A DNA stretch of 64,000 nt from positions 186,001-250,000 of the forward strand of contig NZ_FLOB01000004.1 in the NCBI RefSeq assembly GCF_900089775.1. The letters are read 5' to 3'. The notes beneath the pieces are model-generated. The model was not told where the DNA came from. It made no database searches and saw only the letters and a program-made list of their open reading frames with translations. Numbering within the stretch: the first letter of the stretch is position 1; the number at the start of each line of letters is the position of its first letter. Made by a program: the position numbers and the translations under genes. Shown here in pieces: positions 1 through 9,709 of this stretch. The stretch comes from Marinomonas spartinae (lineage in GTDB: Bacteria; Pseudomonadota; Gammaproteobacteria; Pseudomonadales; Marinomonadaceae).

Positions 1-1
1 T

Positions 2-1441
<1,440 letters not shown>

Positions 1442-1531
1442 TACGTAATTCGATTTGCCGGCCTTGAGCCGGTAATTTCTGTCTTAACGGGCAGAGCTTA
1501 TCTCAATCATATATATGAGCGGAAGAATCAA

Positions 1532-2698
1532 ATGAACCTACATGAATATCAGGCTAAACAGCTTTTTGCTGAATACGGCCTGCCAGTATCTACAGGGTAC
1601 GCAGTAGACACGCCTGAAGAGGCCGTGGAAGCAGCGAAAAAAATTGGTGGTGACAAGTGGGTTGTAAAAGCTCAAGTGCACGCAGGTGGCCGTGGTAAAG
1701 CTGGTGGCGTAAAACTTGTTGATTCTTATGACGAAGTAAAAGCATTTGCAGCAAACTGGTTAGGTAAAAACCTTGTAACTTACCAAACTGACGAAAAAGG
1801 TCAGCCAGTTGCTAAAATCCTAGTTGAATCTTGCACCGATATCGCGAACGAGTTGTACCTAGGTGCCGTTGTTGACCGTTCAACTCGTAAAGTGGTTTTC
1901 ATGGCGTCTACTGAAGGCGGTGTGGAAATCGAGAAAGTGGCGGAAGAAACGCCTGAGCTAATCCACAAAGCGATCATCGATCCTCTAGTGGGTGCACAGC
2001 CTTACCAAGCACGCGAAATCGCGTTCAAAATGGGTCTAAATGCTGCTCAAATCAAGCAGTTCACTAAGATCTTCCTTGGCTTGTCGCAAATGTTCCACGA
2101 CTACGATTTCGCACTACTAGAAATCAACCCTCTTGTTATCACTGACGAAGGTAATCTTCACTGCCTAGATGGTAAAATCAACATCGACAGCAACGCAGTA
2201 TACCGTCAGAAAAAAATGCAAGAGTTCCACGATCCATCTCAAGAAGATGAGCGTGAAGCGCATGCAGCACAGTGGGAACTAAACTACGTTGCACTAGACG
2301 GTAATGTTGGTTGCATGGTAAACGGTGCTGGCCTAGCAATGGGTACAATGGACATTGTTAACCTACACGGTGGTAAGCCTGCTAACTTCCTAGACGTAGG
2401 TGGTGGTGCAACGAAAGAGCGTGTTGCTGAAGCATTCAAAATCATCCTTTCTGACAGCAATGTTAAAGCGGTATTGGTTAACATCTTCGGCGGTATCGTA
2501 CGTTGTGACATGATTGCTGAAGGTATCATCGGTGCAGTAGAGCAAGTAGGTGTTAACGTGCCTGTTGTTGTACGTCTTGAAGGTACTAACGCAGAAAAAG
2601 GCCGTGAAGTTCTAGCGAACTCTGGTCTAGACATCATTGCTGCAGAAAGTCTTAAAGGCGCAGCTGAACAAGTTGTTAAAGCTGCGGAGGGCAAATAA
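1532..2698 (+). CDS. sucC: succinyl-CoA synthetase beta subunit (ADP-forming)
   Basis: Beta subunit of succinyl-CoA synthetase, which makes succinate and ATP from succinyl-CoA in the TCA cycle. The 388 residues match the bacterial SucC length. Visible are the start [12 protein letters not shown], the ATP-grasp segment with [17 protein letters not shown] near 46-62, the EINPLV motif near 197, and the C-terminal flavodoxin-like part with GGATKERV and [11 protein letters not shown] purine-rich GAGCGGAAGAATCAA stretch precedes the ATG. It ends two bases before sucD, so the two subunits are probably translated together. The 90-base gap from lpdA holds no strong terminator, which fits one operon. 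Confidence 0.98.
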   Translation: MNLHEYQAKQLFAEYGLPVSTGYAVDTPEEAVEAAKKIGGDKWVVKAQVHAGGRGKAGGVKLVDSYDEVKAFAANWLGKNLVTYQTDEKGQPVAKILVESCTDIANELYLGAVVDRSTRKVVFMASTEGGVEIEKVAEETPELIHKAIIDPLVGAQPYQAREIAFKMGLNAAQIKQFTKIFLGLSQMFHDYDFALLEINPLVITDEGNLHCLDGKINIDSNAVYRQKKMQEFHDPSQEDEREAHAAQWELNYVALDGNVGCMVNGAGLAMGTMDIVNLHGGKPANFLDVGGGATKERVAEAFKIILSDSNVKAVLVNIFGGIVRCDMIAEGIIGAVEQVGVNVPVVVRLEGTNAEKGREVLANSGLDIIAAESLKGAAEQVVKAAEGK

Positions 2699-2700
2699 TA

Positions 2701-3573
2701 ATGTCTGTTCTAATTAACAAAGATACTAAAGTAATCTGTCAGGGTTTCACTGGCGGCCAAGGTACATTCCACTCTGAGCAAGCAATTGCTTACGGAACGA
2801 AAATGGTTGGTGGTGTAACACCAGGTAAAGGTGGTCAAACTCACCTAGGCCTTCCTGTATTCAACACAGTAAAAGAAGCAGTAGAAGAAACAGGCGCAGA
2901 AGCATCTGTTATCTACGTACCAGCGCCTTTCTGTAAAGATTCTATCCTTGAAGCAGCGAACGCTGGTATCAAGTTGATCGTTTGTATCACGGAAGGTGTA
3001 CCAACACTTGATATGCTTGACTGCAAAGTGAAGTGTGACGAGCTAGGTGTTCGCCTAATCGGTCCTAACTGCCCAGGCGTTATCACACCGGGTGAATGTA
3101 AAATCGGTATCATGCCTGGTCACATCCACTTGCCAGGTAAAGTTGGTATCGTGTCTCGTTCTGGTACATTGACTTACGAAGCGGTTAAGCAAACGACTGA
3201 CGCTGGCTTCGGTCAATCTACTTGTGTTGGTATCGGTGGTGATCCAATCCCTGGTTCTAACTTCATCGACATTCTAGAAATGTTCCAAAACGATCCTCAA
3301 ACTGAAGCGATCGTTATGATCGGCGAGATCGGTGGTACAGCGGAAGAAGAAGCGGCTGCTTACATTAAAGCAAACGTGACTAAGCCTGTTGTGTCTTACA
3401 TTGCTGGTGTAACGGCACCTGCTGGTAAGCGTATGGGTCACGCTGGTGCGATCATTTCTGGCGGTAAAGGTACAGCCGATGAGAAATTCGCTGCACTACA
3501 AGATGCAGGTGTTAAGACCGTTCGTTCTCTAGCGGATATCGGTTCTGCACTTAAAGAAATTACTGGCTGGTAA
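2701..3573 (+). CDS. sucD: succinyl-CoA synthetase alpha subunit
   Basis: Alpha subunit of succinyl-CoA synthetase; it binds CoA and carries the phosphorylated histidine of the reaction cycle. The 290 residues include the CoA-binding Rossmann part ([14 protein letters not shown] near 16-29), [12 protein letters not shown] near 121, and the active-site segment [13 protein letters not shown], where His247 is the expected phospho-histidine. It starts two bases after the sucC stop codon and is followed 30 bases later by a clear intrinsic terminator, so it is the last gene of the lpd-sucCD transcript. Nothing in length or motifs is unusual. Confidence 0.98.
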   Translation: MSVLINKDTKVICQGFTGGQGTFHSEQAIAYGTKMVGGVTPGKGGQTHLGLPVFNTVKEAVEETGAEASVIYVPAPFCKDSILEAANAGIKLIVCITEGVPTLDMLDCKVKCDELGVRLIGPNCPGVITPGECKIGIMPGHIHLPGKVGIVSRSGTLTYEAVKQTTDAGFGQSTCVGIGGDPIPGSNFIDILEMFQNDPQTEAIVMIGEIGGTAEEEAAAYIKANVTKPVVSYIAGVTAPAGKRMGHAGAIISGGKGTADEKFAALQDAGVKTVRSLADIGSALKEITGW

Positions 3574-3604
3574 GCCGATAATTTCACTATAAATCTTTAT
3601 AGTA

Positions 3605-3633
3605 AAATCCCTGCCTAGGCAGGGATTTTTTTT
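3605..3633 (+). terminator. intrinsic terminator after sucD
   Basis: Perfect stem with arms AAATCCCTGC (3605) and GCAGGGATTT around a short loop, continued by a run of T. It lies 32 bases after the sucD stop and closes the TCA operon. Confidence 0.9.
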
Positions 3634-3659
3634 GCTTATTATTCTCTAACGGTGATGCT

Positions 3660-3878
3660 ATGGATCAAGAAAAGAGAGAGGCAATATGCCCAATATGTGC
3701 TAGGGAGAATGCATGTAACGTGCAGGGCGACTGTTGGTGTTTTCATGACATTGTTCCCGACTCCTTGCTGGCTCTTTTAGCGGCACATCATATTGATCGC
3801 CGCTGTGTCTGTCGGTCTTGTATTGATTGCTTTAAATCCGATCCTGAGCACTTTAAGCAAACCTATTTTACACGCTAG
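3660..3878 (+). CDS. cysteine-rich CWC family protein
   Basis: Small 72-residue protein with ten cysteines: CPIC at 10-13, Cys19, Cys25, the CWC triplet (25-27) and the distal CVCRSCIDC cluster. This pattern matches the cysteine-rich CWC family, a likely zinc-binding protein of unknown role found in many gammaproteobacteria. It has no signal peptide or membrane segment, so it is probably cytoplasmic. It starts 27 bases after the sucD terminator, so it needs its own promoter or readthrough. An ATG at 3660 is preceded by a weak ACGGTG ribosome-binding site. The function is not known. Confidence 0.75.
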   Translation: MDQEKREAICPICARENACNVQGDCWCFHDIVPDSLLALLAAHHIDRRCVCRSCIDCFKSDPEHFKQTYFTR

Positions 3879-4044
3879 CAGCACGGCTATGAATAAACTC
3901 AAAACAGAGTAGGTTTGCCCACTTTCTTTTTTCGTATGGTTTTATATGCTTAGCCAATACATCGGTCAAACTCAGAGGATCTATAGTGACTTTATCCGCT
4001 GATTGTGTAGAGTGTTTTAACTTATTATTTTGCTGTGTAAATAA

Positions 4045-4076
4045 CGGCACTGACTCGAATGTGCTAGACAGTGCCG
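4045..4076 (-). terminator. hairpin downstream of the OFA transporter gene
   Basis: Arms CGGCACTG (4045) and CAGTGCCG (4069) pair perfectly around a 16-base loop. On the minus strand it lies just after the transporter stop and is followed by TTATTT, a weak T tract. Probable terminator. Confidence 0.5.
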
Positions 4077-4084
4077 GTTTCGCG

Positions 4085-5821
4085 TTATGCTTTTAGGTCT
4101 GGGTGAGTATGACCTACGTGATGTTTCGTTTGGACAGGCCGTACCATTAGGTTGGCAAAAAACGCAATCACTAATAAGCCAGCCATGACATACATGGTTG
4201 TGTTATACAGGCTAGAGGTTGGGTCAATCGTGCCTATCGGGGCTATTTCCATTAACTTGGCAACCGTGACTGTTTTGGCCGCCACTAACTCATTTAATTG
4301 ACTGATAGGCGCGTTAAACTTGGCTTGAAATGCGGCGGGATCTATCTTGCTGGCTAAATTTGAGATGGCATTTTCGACTGATAAGTTTCTTAAATACGTA
4401 ATAACAAACGGCCCAAGAACGCCCGCAGTTGACCAGGCGGTTAATAAGCGCCCATGTATACCGCCAACGTGAAGAGTGCCAAAAATATCGGCCAAATACG
4501 CAGGGATAGTCGCAAAACCACCACCATACATTGTAAAAATAATCATGGTCGCCGCATAAAATAAAATAAGCCAAGTGACGGATGGGTCGGCGCTGACGGC
4601 AGAGGCTGCATAAGGAATGGAAAGGTACAAAAGTGTACCGATGACAAAAAAGCAATGAAACGTGTTTTTGCGGCCAATAAAATCGGAGGCCGATGCCCAG
4701 AAAAAGCGACCGCACATATTAAACACTGAAATCATAAGAACATAGGTGCCGGCAAAGCTGGCGGTAGCGATCGTGGGTAAGGTTGTTCCAAAAATTTCTG
4801 TCATCATAGTTTTAGCGATACCAATGACACCAATTCCTGCGGTAACGTTAAAGCATAATACAATCCACAAAAGCCAAAATTGTGGGGTTTTTAACGACTG
4901 ATCAATATGGACGCTATTGGTCGTGATCATTTTGCTGATGGCATTGTCTTTAACAGGTGGAATCCATCCTTCCGGTTTCCAGTCTTTCGCTGGAATACGG
5001 TATGCGAAAGAAGCCAGTATCATAATAATAAAATAAACAATGCCAAGGGTAAGAAACACACTAGAGGCGCCAGTATTTCCAGTGCCGACCACATACACAC
5101 CCGCATCGCCAGACGAAGGCAGTTTAGCGGCTTCCGCAGCCGTTGCGACCACCACTTCTACCTTACCACTTGCCAATTCAGCAAAACGCTTACCGCCTTC
5201 TGTGATTAAATGAACGGCTGATTCAGTACCAAGGTAAGTCGGTTCCGTGGCAAACTTTGCTAATAAATAAGTGATTAGTGGTGCGCCAATGATAGCACCG
5301 CCACCAAACCCCATGATTGCCATACCCGTTGCCATGCCTCTTTTATCAGGGAACCAGCGCAACAGGGTCGATACAGGAGATACGTAGCCAAGTCCTAAGC
5401 CGCAGCCGCCTAATACACCATACCCCAAATAGAGAAGCCATAATTGGTGGGTGGAAATACCAATGCTCCCAATAATAAAGCCACCGCCCCAAAGAAAGGC
5501 TGCTGTGACACCAACGCAACGAGGTCCGACTTCTTCAAGCCACTTTCCGGCGAGGGCGGCGGCAAGACCCAAAAATACAATGGCTACTGAAAAAATCCAA
5601 ACGACGCTGCTTAAGTTCCAGTCTCCTGCTGCACTGGTCACAACACCAAATTCTTTGGTGAGCGCAGGATTGAAAATGCTCCAAGCGTAAACGGAGCCAA
5701 TGCATAAATGAATGGCAATGGAGGCGGGAGGGACAAGCCAGCGGTTAAAGCCGGGGGAGGCAACGATTTTATCTTTCATCAAAAAAGAAAGTAAATGCTG
5801 ATCAGGATTTTCTGTCTTCAT
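4085..5821 (-). CDS. OFA-family MFS carrier (oxalate/formate antiporter-like)
   Basis: Inner-membrane major facilitator carrier of the oxalate/formate antiporter (OFA) family, probably for a small carboxylate. The 578 residues include about 12 hydrophobic helices, an early WLVPPASIAIHLCIGSVYAWSIF segment (typed here in part), and the family-typical GLGYVSPVSTLLRWFPDKRG near 150. It is longer than the common 400-450 residue members because of two polar inserts: about 188-255 between helices 5 and 6, and about 480-545 before the last helix. The substrate cannot be read from sequence. It is transcribed alone, divergent from the lipoprotein gene at 6125. In this family annotation as oxalate or formate carrier is often unsafe. 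Confidence 0.85.
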   Translation of the reverse strand: MKTENPDQHLLSFLMKDKIVASPGFNRWLVPPASIAIHLCIGSVYAWSIFNPALTKEFGVVTSAAGDWNLSSVVWIFSVAIVFLGLAAALAGKWLEEVGPRCVGVTAAFLWGGGFIIGSIGISTHQLWLLYLGYGVLGGCGLGLGYVSPVSTLLRWFPDKRGMATGMAIMGFGGGAIIGAPLITYLLAKFATEPTYLGTESAVHLITEGGKRFAELASGKVEVVVATAAEAAKLPSSGDAGVYVVGTGNTGASSVFLTLGIVYFIIMILASFAYRIPAKDWKPEGWIPPVKDNAISKMITTNSVHIDQSLKTPQFWLLWIVLCFNVTAGIGVIGIAKTMMTEIFGTTLPTIATASFAGTYVLMISVFNMCGRFFWASASDFIGRKNTFHCFFVIGTLLYLSIPYAASAVSADPSVTWLILFYAATMIIFTMYGGGFATIPAYLADIFGTLHVGGIHGRLLTAWSTAGVLGPFVITYLRNLSVENAISNLASKIDPAAFQAKFNAPISQLNELVAAKTVTVAKLMEIAPIGTIDPTSSLYNTTMYVMAGLLVIAFFANLMVRPVQTKHHVGHTHPDLKA

Positions 5822-6124
5822 TTTATATCCCTATATCGTTGTGAGCTTTTTAGTTTTTGTTGTTTTTTTGTCATTTTTCTTATTATTTCTTTAAATTGCA
5901 TCATAGCGGAAAAACCATATTTATCCATTGCATTTTTATTGGATTAACTGTGTCCAGTTCTATATGGGATAAAGGAGAGGACTTTTTTATTTTTTTAGTC
6001 TTCCACTGTGTTTGTCATGAGGCTATTCTAGAGCGCAAGCTTTGTGAAACTAAAGCGGCATGGTTTGCCTGTTCATACATTCAGGGATAGAGTATTCCTA
6101 CTAACTGTAATACGAGGATAAACA
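5822..6124. other. AT-rich divergent promoter region
   Basis: This 303-base gap separates the OFA transporter (minus strand) from the lipoprotein gene (plus strand) and should hold both promoters. It has long T-rich tracts at 5847-5900 and 5985-6000. A 77-codon open frame at 5857-6090 has no ribosome-binding site or recognisable protein features and is not called. ACGAGG at 6111-6116 is the likely ribosome-binding site of the 6125 gene. Confidence 0.5.
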
Positions 6125-6616
6125 ATGGTAATTTCAAATAATAAAACGATCACTCGAACGATGACGCGTAGTGTTGTAGCAGCGTTACTGGTGACCCAGT
6201 TAACAGCATGCGGAACACTATTATATCCTGAACGTCGTGGGCAGGAGTCTGGAAAAATCGATGTGGGAGTGGCGGTATTGGATGCGCTTGGTTTACTGTT
6301 TTTCTTTGTTCCTGGTGTCGTCGCTTTTGGTGTTGACTTTGCAACAGGGGCTATCTACTTACCGGGTGGTAAAGTTGCTTCGCTAACACCTGATGAACTT
6401 AACAAAATAAAAGAAGGGCAAGGCAAAGTAGATGTAGGTGCCTTGCAAACTATTCTAGCTCAACGTGGTGATATTGACCTTCCTAAGGCAGCCTCTAAAG
6501 ATCCGTTAAGTGTTGTGGCAATGTCATCTAAACAAGCTTTAATGAATGCTGTCAATTCGCCTAGCCAAGCGGTTGCTATGGCCTCTCACTCCGCTACTTC
6601 CGTCGCTTATCAATAA
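6125..6616 (+). CDS. small outer-envelope lipoprotein
   Basis: The 163-residue product starts with a basic N-terminus and hydrophobic stretch ending in the lipobox LTACG, so Cys29 or so should be lipidated and the protein exported. The mature part contains YPERRGQ, a hydrophobic ALGLLFFFVPGVVAF segment and a VDFATGAIYLPGG motif, a combination seen in a family of uncharacterised gammaproteobacterial lipoproteins. The C-terminal half is polar and rich in Ala, Ser and Gln. ACGAGG stands about 8 bases before the ATG. It is monocistronic and followed by a long perfect hairpin. The function is unknown. Confidence 0.7.
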   Translation: MVISNNKTITRTMTRSVVAALLVTQLTACGTLLYPERRGQESGKIDVGVAVLDALGLLFFFVPGVVAFGVDFATGAIYLPGGKVASLTPDELNKIKEGQGKVDVGALQTILAQRGDIDLPKAASKDPLSVVAMSSKQALMNAVNSPSQAVAMASHSATSVAYQ

Positions 6617-6640
6617 ACTATTTAACTTAACTTCGTATTC

Positions 6641-6705
6641 GACTCATCACCCTATTTGGAGGGGGCAGTGTGCTACTGCTGATTTTCCAAATAGGGTGAT
6701 GAGTC
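6641..6705. repeat. 20-bp perfect inverted repeat forming a long hairpin
   Basis: Arms at 6641-6660 (GACTCATCACCCTATTTGGA) and 6686-6705 are exact reverse complements. The 25-base loop contains a nested stem GCAGT/ACTGC (6665-6669, 6675-6679). No T tract follows, so it is not a standard terminator; it may be a bidirectional terminator or a small repeat element between convergent genes. Confidence 0.7.
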
Positions 6706-6739
6706 ATTAGGTGTCTTCGCTAACTTTGTTTGATTCGAT

Positions 6740-6769
6740 ATTAAATACGATTGTCTTATCGTATTTAAT
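6740..6769 (-). terminator. AT-rich hairpin over the stop codon of the 6765 gene
   Basis: Arms ATTAAATACGAT (6740-6751) and ATCGTATTTAAT (6758-6769) pair perfectly over a 6-base loop. It overlaps the stop codon of the minus-strand gene and may help end that transcript, although it is AT-rich and has no clear T tract. Confidence 0.35.
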
Positions 6770-7157
6770 TAGAGATAGTTTTTAGTTGATCGATTTGTTC
6801 TTCGAGGGGCATATCTGAGGGAAAGTGTAATAGAGTCGCTTTACTCGTTTGAATTCCGTGAATGACCTCTGGGGAAAGCTTGGGTTTCTGGCCGTCAATT
6901 TGAATAACCCATTTGACGCTATGTTTTTTAATCAGAGCGCATAAATCGCTTGGGTAATAAATAGTAATACCATGCATTTGAGTTTTATTAACCCATGGCT
7001 CCTCATCAATTAAGGCAACGATTTTTAAGTGGGTATGGGTATTTTGCAAGGCTTGCGCTAGGGCGTAGCTTGGATAGTCGATGCCGACCAAAATAATATG
7101 GGTAATAGGTCTTTTGGTGCCAAGTAGGTGGGTAAACCAACGCTGCATTCGTCCCAT
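6765..7157 (-). CDS. stand-alone CoA-binding-like Rossmann domain protein
   Basis: The 130-residue protein has HIILVGIDYPSYALAQAL near 19-36, VALIDEEPWVN near 48, HGITIYYPSDLCALIKK near 62 and VKWVIQIDG near 82. This order resembles the N-terminal CoA-binding-like domain that precedes the epimerase domain in FlaA1/CapD-type nucleotide-sugar dehydratases (glycine-rich loop, LIDDDP-like strand, G-x-P-V segment). Here the domain stands alone with no catalytic epimerase part. It may bind a nucleotide or dinucleotide, but this is inference from the fold pattern. The gene is transcribed towards the lipoprotein gene. Start ATG at 7157 follows GGAGAACAGCGCA with a usable GGAG. Confidence 0.5.
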   Translation of the reverse strand: MGRMQRWFTHLLGTKRPITHIILVGIDYPSYALAQALQNTHTHLKIVALIDEEPWVNKTQMHGITIYYPSDLCALIKKHSVKWVIQIDGQKPKLSPEVIHGIQTSKATLLHFPSDMPLEEQIDQLKTISN

Positions 7158-7287
7158 TGCGCTGTTCTCCGAGATAAAATGTTACAGTCTGAGCGAAGTC
7201 TTCTATGCTTTTCGAACAATGAGTCGCAGCAATCGATGAAATAGGTGCATTATTATGCTAAGGATCCTGTTACCTTGATGGGGTTTA

Positions 7288-7977
7288 TCAAGACGAAGAG
7301 GTTTTTGTATAACGCTGTTTAGGACGACCACCCGTTTTATAGTCTAGTGTCATGGTGACCTGTCCACACTCTTCTAAGTATTCAAGGTAGCGTCGTGTGG
7401 TAATGCGGCTCAAATTGATCGCATTGCCTACTTCTTCTGCGGTAAAGTCGTTTTCCCCTAATGTCTCTAAATGCTCGTTCAATACTTCAAGTGTTTTTTC
7501 ATCAATACCTTTTGGGGTTTTTCGTCGATTCGCTAGTGATACGGGCTTACGAAACAGGGCATCGATACCTTCTTGATCAATTTTTCCGGATCTGGCTAAT
7601 TGCTTTCTTAAATCAAGGTAGTCTGTTAAGGCTTGTAATACACGAGACATGCGTAGGGGCTTAACCAGATAGTCCATGACACCTAATTGGATGGCTTTTT
7701 CTATGGTTGAGGTTTCACGCTCTGCGGTTGTCATGATGAAGGTGCCGTCAAAGTTATGGCTTTTTAATTGACGAATTAAATCAATGCCATCCCCATCGGG
7801 CAGCGTAATGTCTACCATAATCAATTCTGGGGAGAACGCGTCCGCTTTTAAAAGGGCTTCCGCCACACTTTCGCATACGGCAACCACTTGAAACTCGTTG
7901 TGTTGGTTTATGGTGTTTTCGAGCACATAGCTGGCTCGAATATCGTCTTCGACGACCATGACAGGAATCATATTCAT
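7288..7977 (-). CDS. CitB/DcuR-type response regulator
   Basis: Response regulator of the CitB/DcuR family, expected to bind DNA and activate carboxylate uptake when phosphorylated by the kinase encoded just upstream. The 229 residues contain a receiver domain with the acidic pocket EDD (10-12), the phospho-acceptor Asp56 in MVDITLPDGDG, TTAERE near 83 and the conserved Lys in LVKPLR near 107. A C-terminal helix-turn-helix follows (AEEVGNAINLSRITTRRYLEYL near 180-200). Its start overlaps the kinase stop by 4 bases, so translation is coupled. Likely target by position is the 2-hydroxycarboxylate carrier at 9710-10999. Confidence 0.9.
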   Translation of the reverse strand: MNMIPVMVVEDDIRASYVLENTINQHNEFQVVAVCESVAEALLKADAFSPELIMVDITLPDGDGIDLIRQLKSHNFDGTFIMTTAERETSTIEKAIQLGVMDYLVKPLRMSRVLQALTDYLDLRKQLARSGKIDQEGIDALFRKPVSLANRRKTPKGIDEKTLEVLNEHLETLGENDFTAEEVGNAINLSRITTRRYLEYLEECGQVTMTLDYKTGGRPKQRYTKTSSS

Positions 7978-9617
7978 CTCGTAAGTGCCTGTTTATCTAA
8001 ATACACGCTAAAGACGGTCGTATGGGACTCACTGCGCTCCCAATCCAAGCTGCCTTGATATTGATCGACAATTTTTTTCACTAAGTATAAGCCGATACCA
8101 TGCTGTTCTGAACTGTGTTTACTGCTAATGCCAAAGTCCAAAATACGATTGTCTAAATCATCCGGAATGCCTGCACCGCTATCTTCTAATTCAATCATAA
8201 TATGTGCACTTCGGTCACTGATATAGAGGCTAATTTCTGGAGCTTGCTGATCGCGATTGGACCATGCAGCCAATAGGGCATTATCGATTAAATTACCAAG
8301 TAGTGTTACTAAATTTTCCGATACTTGAGTGGGGTAGCCTCCTAGATGGCTGTCAGCATCGATATGAAACTCTACTTTAGAATCAAGCGCTTTGTTCTGC
8401 TTGGCAAGGATTAATCCAGCTACGGCGCTGTTTTCAATCGAGTGAATCACTTGTCTTAGAATCTTCTGATACCCGTCACTTTCTTGTTGCAGGTATTCGA
8501 CGGCATCGTGATAGCGCTCGCTTTGCAATAGGCCAGATAAGACATTAAGTCGATTAGAATACTCGTGAGTTTTGGCACGTAATAAATCCGCATAGTTCTT
8601 TGTGGTAATCAATTCTTGCTCAAGAGATTTTTCCTCATAGTTTGGAAAAAATACAATGACATAGCCATATTGGCCTTTTTTGTGATGCATAGGGTAGAGA
8701 TTAGCGTAAAACGCCACTTTGCCAATATGAAAGTTACGTTTTGATAGCTGGCCATTGGCCTCCAATGCAAAGTGCGACAAAGCCTGAGAGTGATTACTAA
8801 GCTGATCCCCGACTACTTGATAGCGACTGGGAACATTTCTGTCAAGCCATTCAATAGCCGTATTGTTGATTGTCGTAATATTTTGGTGGCTATCAATGGC
8901 GATAATGCCATCGCGAATACTATCGAGCAGTAACTCTTGTTCTTTAAACTTCTGGACAATTTCCTCAGGCTCAAGACTTAAAAAAGTTCGTTTTAATTTG
9001 AGGATAAAAAAGCCAGCAATAACGATGCCTAATAAATAGACAAAACCAACGAGGAGGGCCGCTTCTTGCAAGTGCCGATAGATTAGATCTCCAGTTGGCT
9101 TTGACAAATAACCAATGCTCACCGCCCCAATAATTTTGCCATCCACACGAATAGGAGTGAAATTCCGAATGGCCATCCCTAAAGAGCCTCGGGATACATC
9201 CGTATAATCACGGCCTCGATCTAATGCTTCATAAACATCATCACCAATAAACTTTTTGCCAACACGTTTGGCAATTGGATGGCTTAAACGAATGGCGTGT
9301 TTATTCACCACAACGATAAACGAGGCGTCTGTACTGGAACGTAGGGTTTCAATGTAGTGCTCAAGTGACGTCGGCACACCTGAATTACTTTGCTGTACAG
9401 CCTTAATGACCTTTTCGTCGTGGGCGACCACTCGAGCTAACTCTATGCCTCTCTGACTGATACCTTCTAGATAGGTTTGTTGTAAGGAGTAACCAAATAC
9501 CACCCCCACAGCAACCACAATAATGGTAATGGTCGACAAGGTAATCAGGGCAAGATAGGACTTTAAGGTCATTCGCGAATCAGGGTAAATAAAAGAAGAA
9601 ACGCGAGTATACAACAT
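7974..9617 (-). CDS. CitA/DcuS-type carboxylate-sensing histidine kinase
   Basis: Membrane sensor kinase of the CitA/DcuS family. The 547 residues show a first membrane helix near 17-41, a periplasmic sensor domain to about 180, a second helix near 187-206, a cytoplasmic PAS domain (about 228-325), then the dimerisation/phospho-acceptor segment THEYSNRLNVLSGLL with His351 and the ATPase part with N box GNLIDNALLAA and G box EDSGAGIPDD. The periplasmic PAS-like domain of this family senses citrate, malate or C4-dicarboxylates. It overlaps the regulator by 4 bases. Neither possible ATG (9617 or 9572) has a strong ribosome-binding site; the longer form is given. Confidence 0.9.
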   Translation of the reverse strand: MLYTRVSSFIYPDSRMTLKSYLALITLSTITIIVVAVGVVFGYSLQQTYLEGISQRGIELARVVAHDEKVIKAVQQSNSGVPTSLEHYIETLRSSTDASFIVVVNKHAIRLSHPIAKRVGKKFIGDDVYEALDRGRDYTDVSRGSLGMAIRNFTPIRVDGKIIGAVSIGYLSKPTGDLIYRHLQEAALLVGFVYLLGIVIAGFFILKLKRTFLSLEPEEIVQKFKEQELLLDSIRDGIIAIDSHQNITTINNTAIEWLDRNVPSRYQVVGDQLSNHSQALSHFALEANGQLSKRNFHIGKVAFYANLYPMHHKKGQYGYVIVFFPNYEEKSLEQELITTKNYADLLRAKTHEYSNRLNVLSGLLQSERYHDAVEYLQQESDGYQKILRQVIHSIENSAVAGLILAKQNKALDSKVEFHIDADSHLGGYPTQVSENLVTLLGNLIDNALLAAWSNRDQQAPEISLYISDRSAHIMIELEDSGAGIPDDLDNRILDFGISSKHSSEQHGIGLYLVKKIVDQYQGSLDWERSESHTTVFSVYLDKQALTR

Positions 9618-9658
9618 GTAAAAATAATGAGTAAGGAGGGAAGTAAGGGATAAGTGAA

Positions 9659-9686
9659 AGAGAGAAGCCGTTATAGGCTTCTCTCT
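9659..9686 (-). terminator. hairpin between the carrier and kinase genes
   Basis: Arms AGAGAGAAGCC (9659) and GGCTTCTCTCT (9676) pair perfectly over GTTATA. It lies 24 bases after the carrier stop on the minus strand. The T tract is weak, so it may only reduce readthrough into the kinase gene. Confidence 0.6.
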
Positions 9687-9709
9687 AGGGGTGGCTTACT
9701 TAAGAAGAC

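Noticed and set aside
3868..4050. 60-codon minus-strand frame between the CWC gene and the OFA carrier
   Set aside because: Overlaps the CWC gene end, covers a terminator hairpin, and has no recognisable family or ribosome-binding site.
5857..6090. 77-codon plus-strand frame upstream of the lipoprotein gene
   Set aside because: Composition reflects T-rich promoter DNA (many Phe), with no ribosome-binding site and no family.
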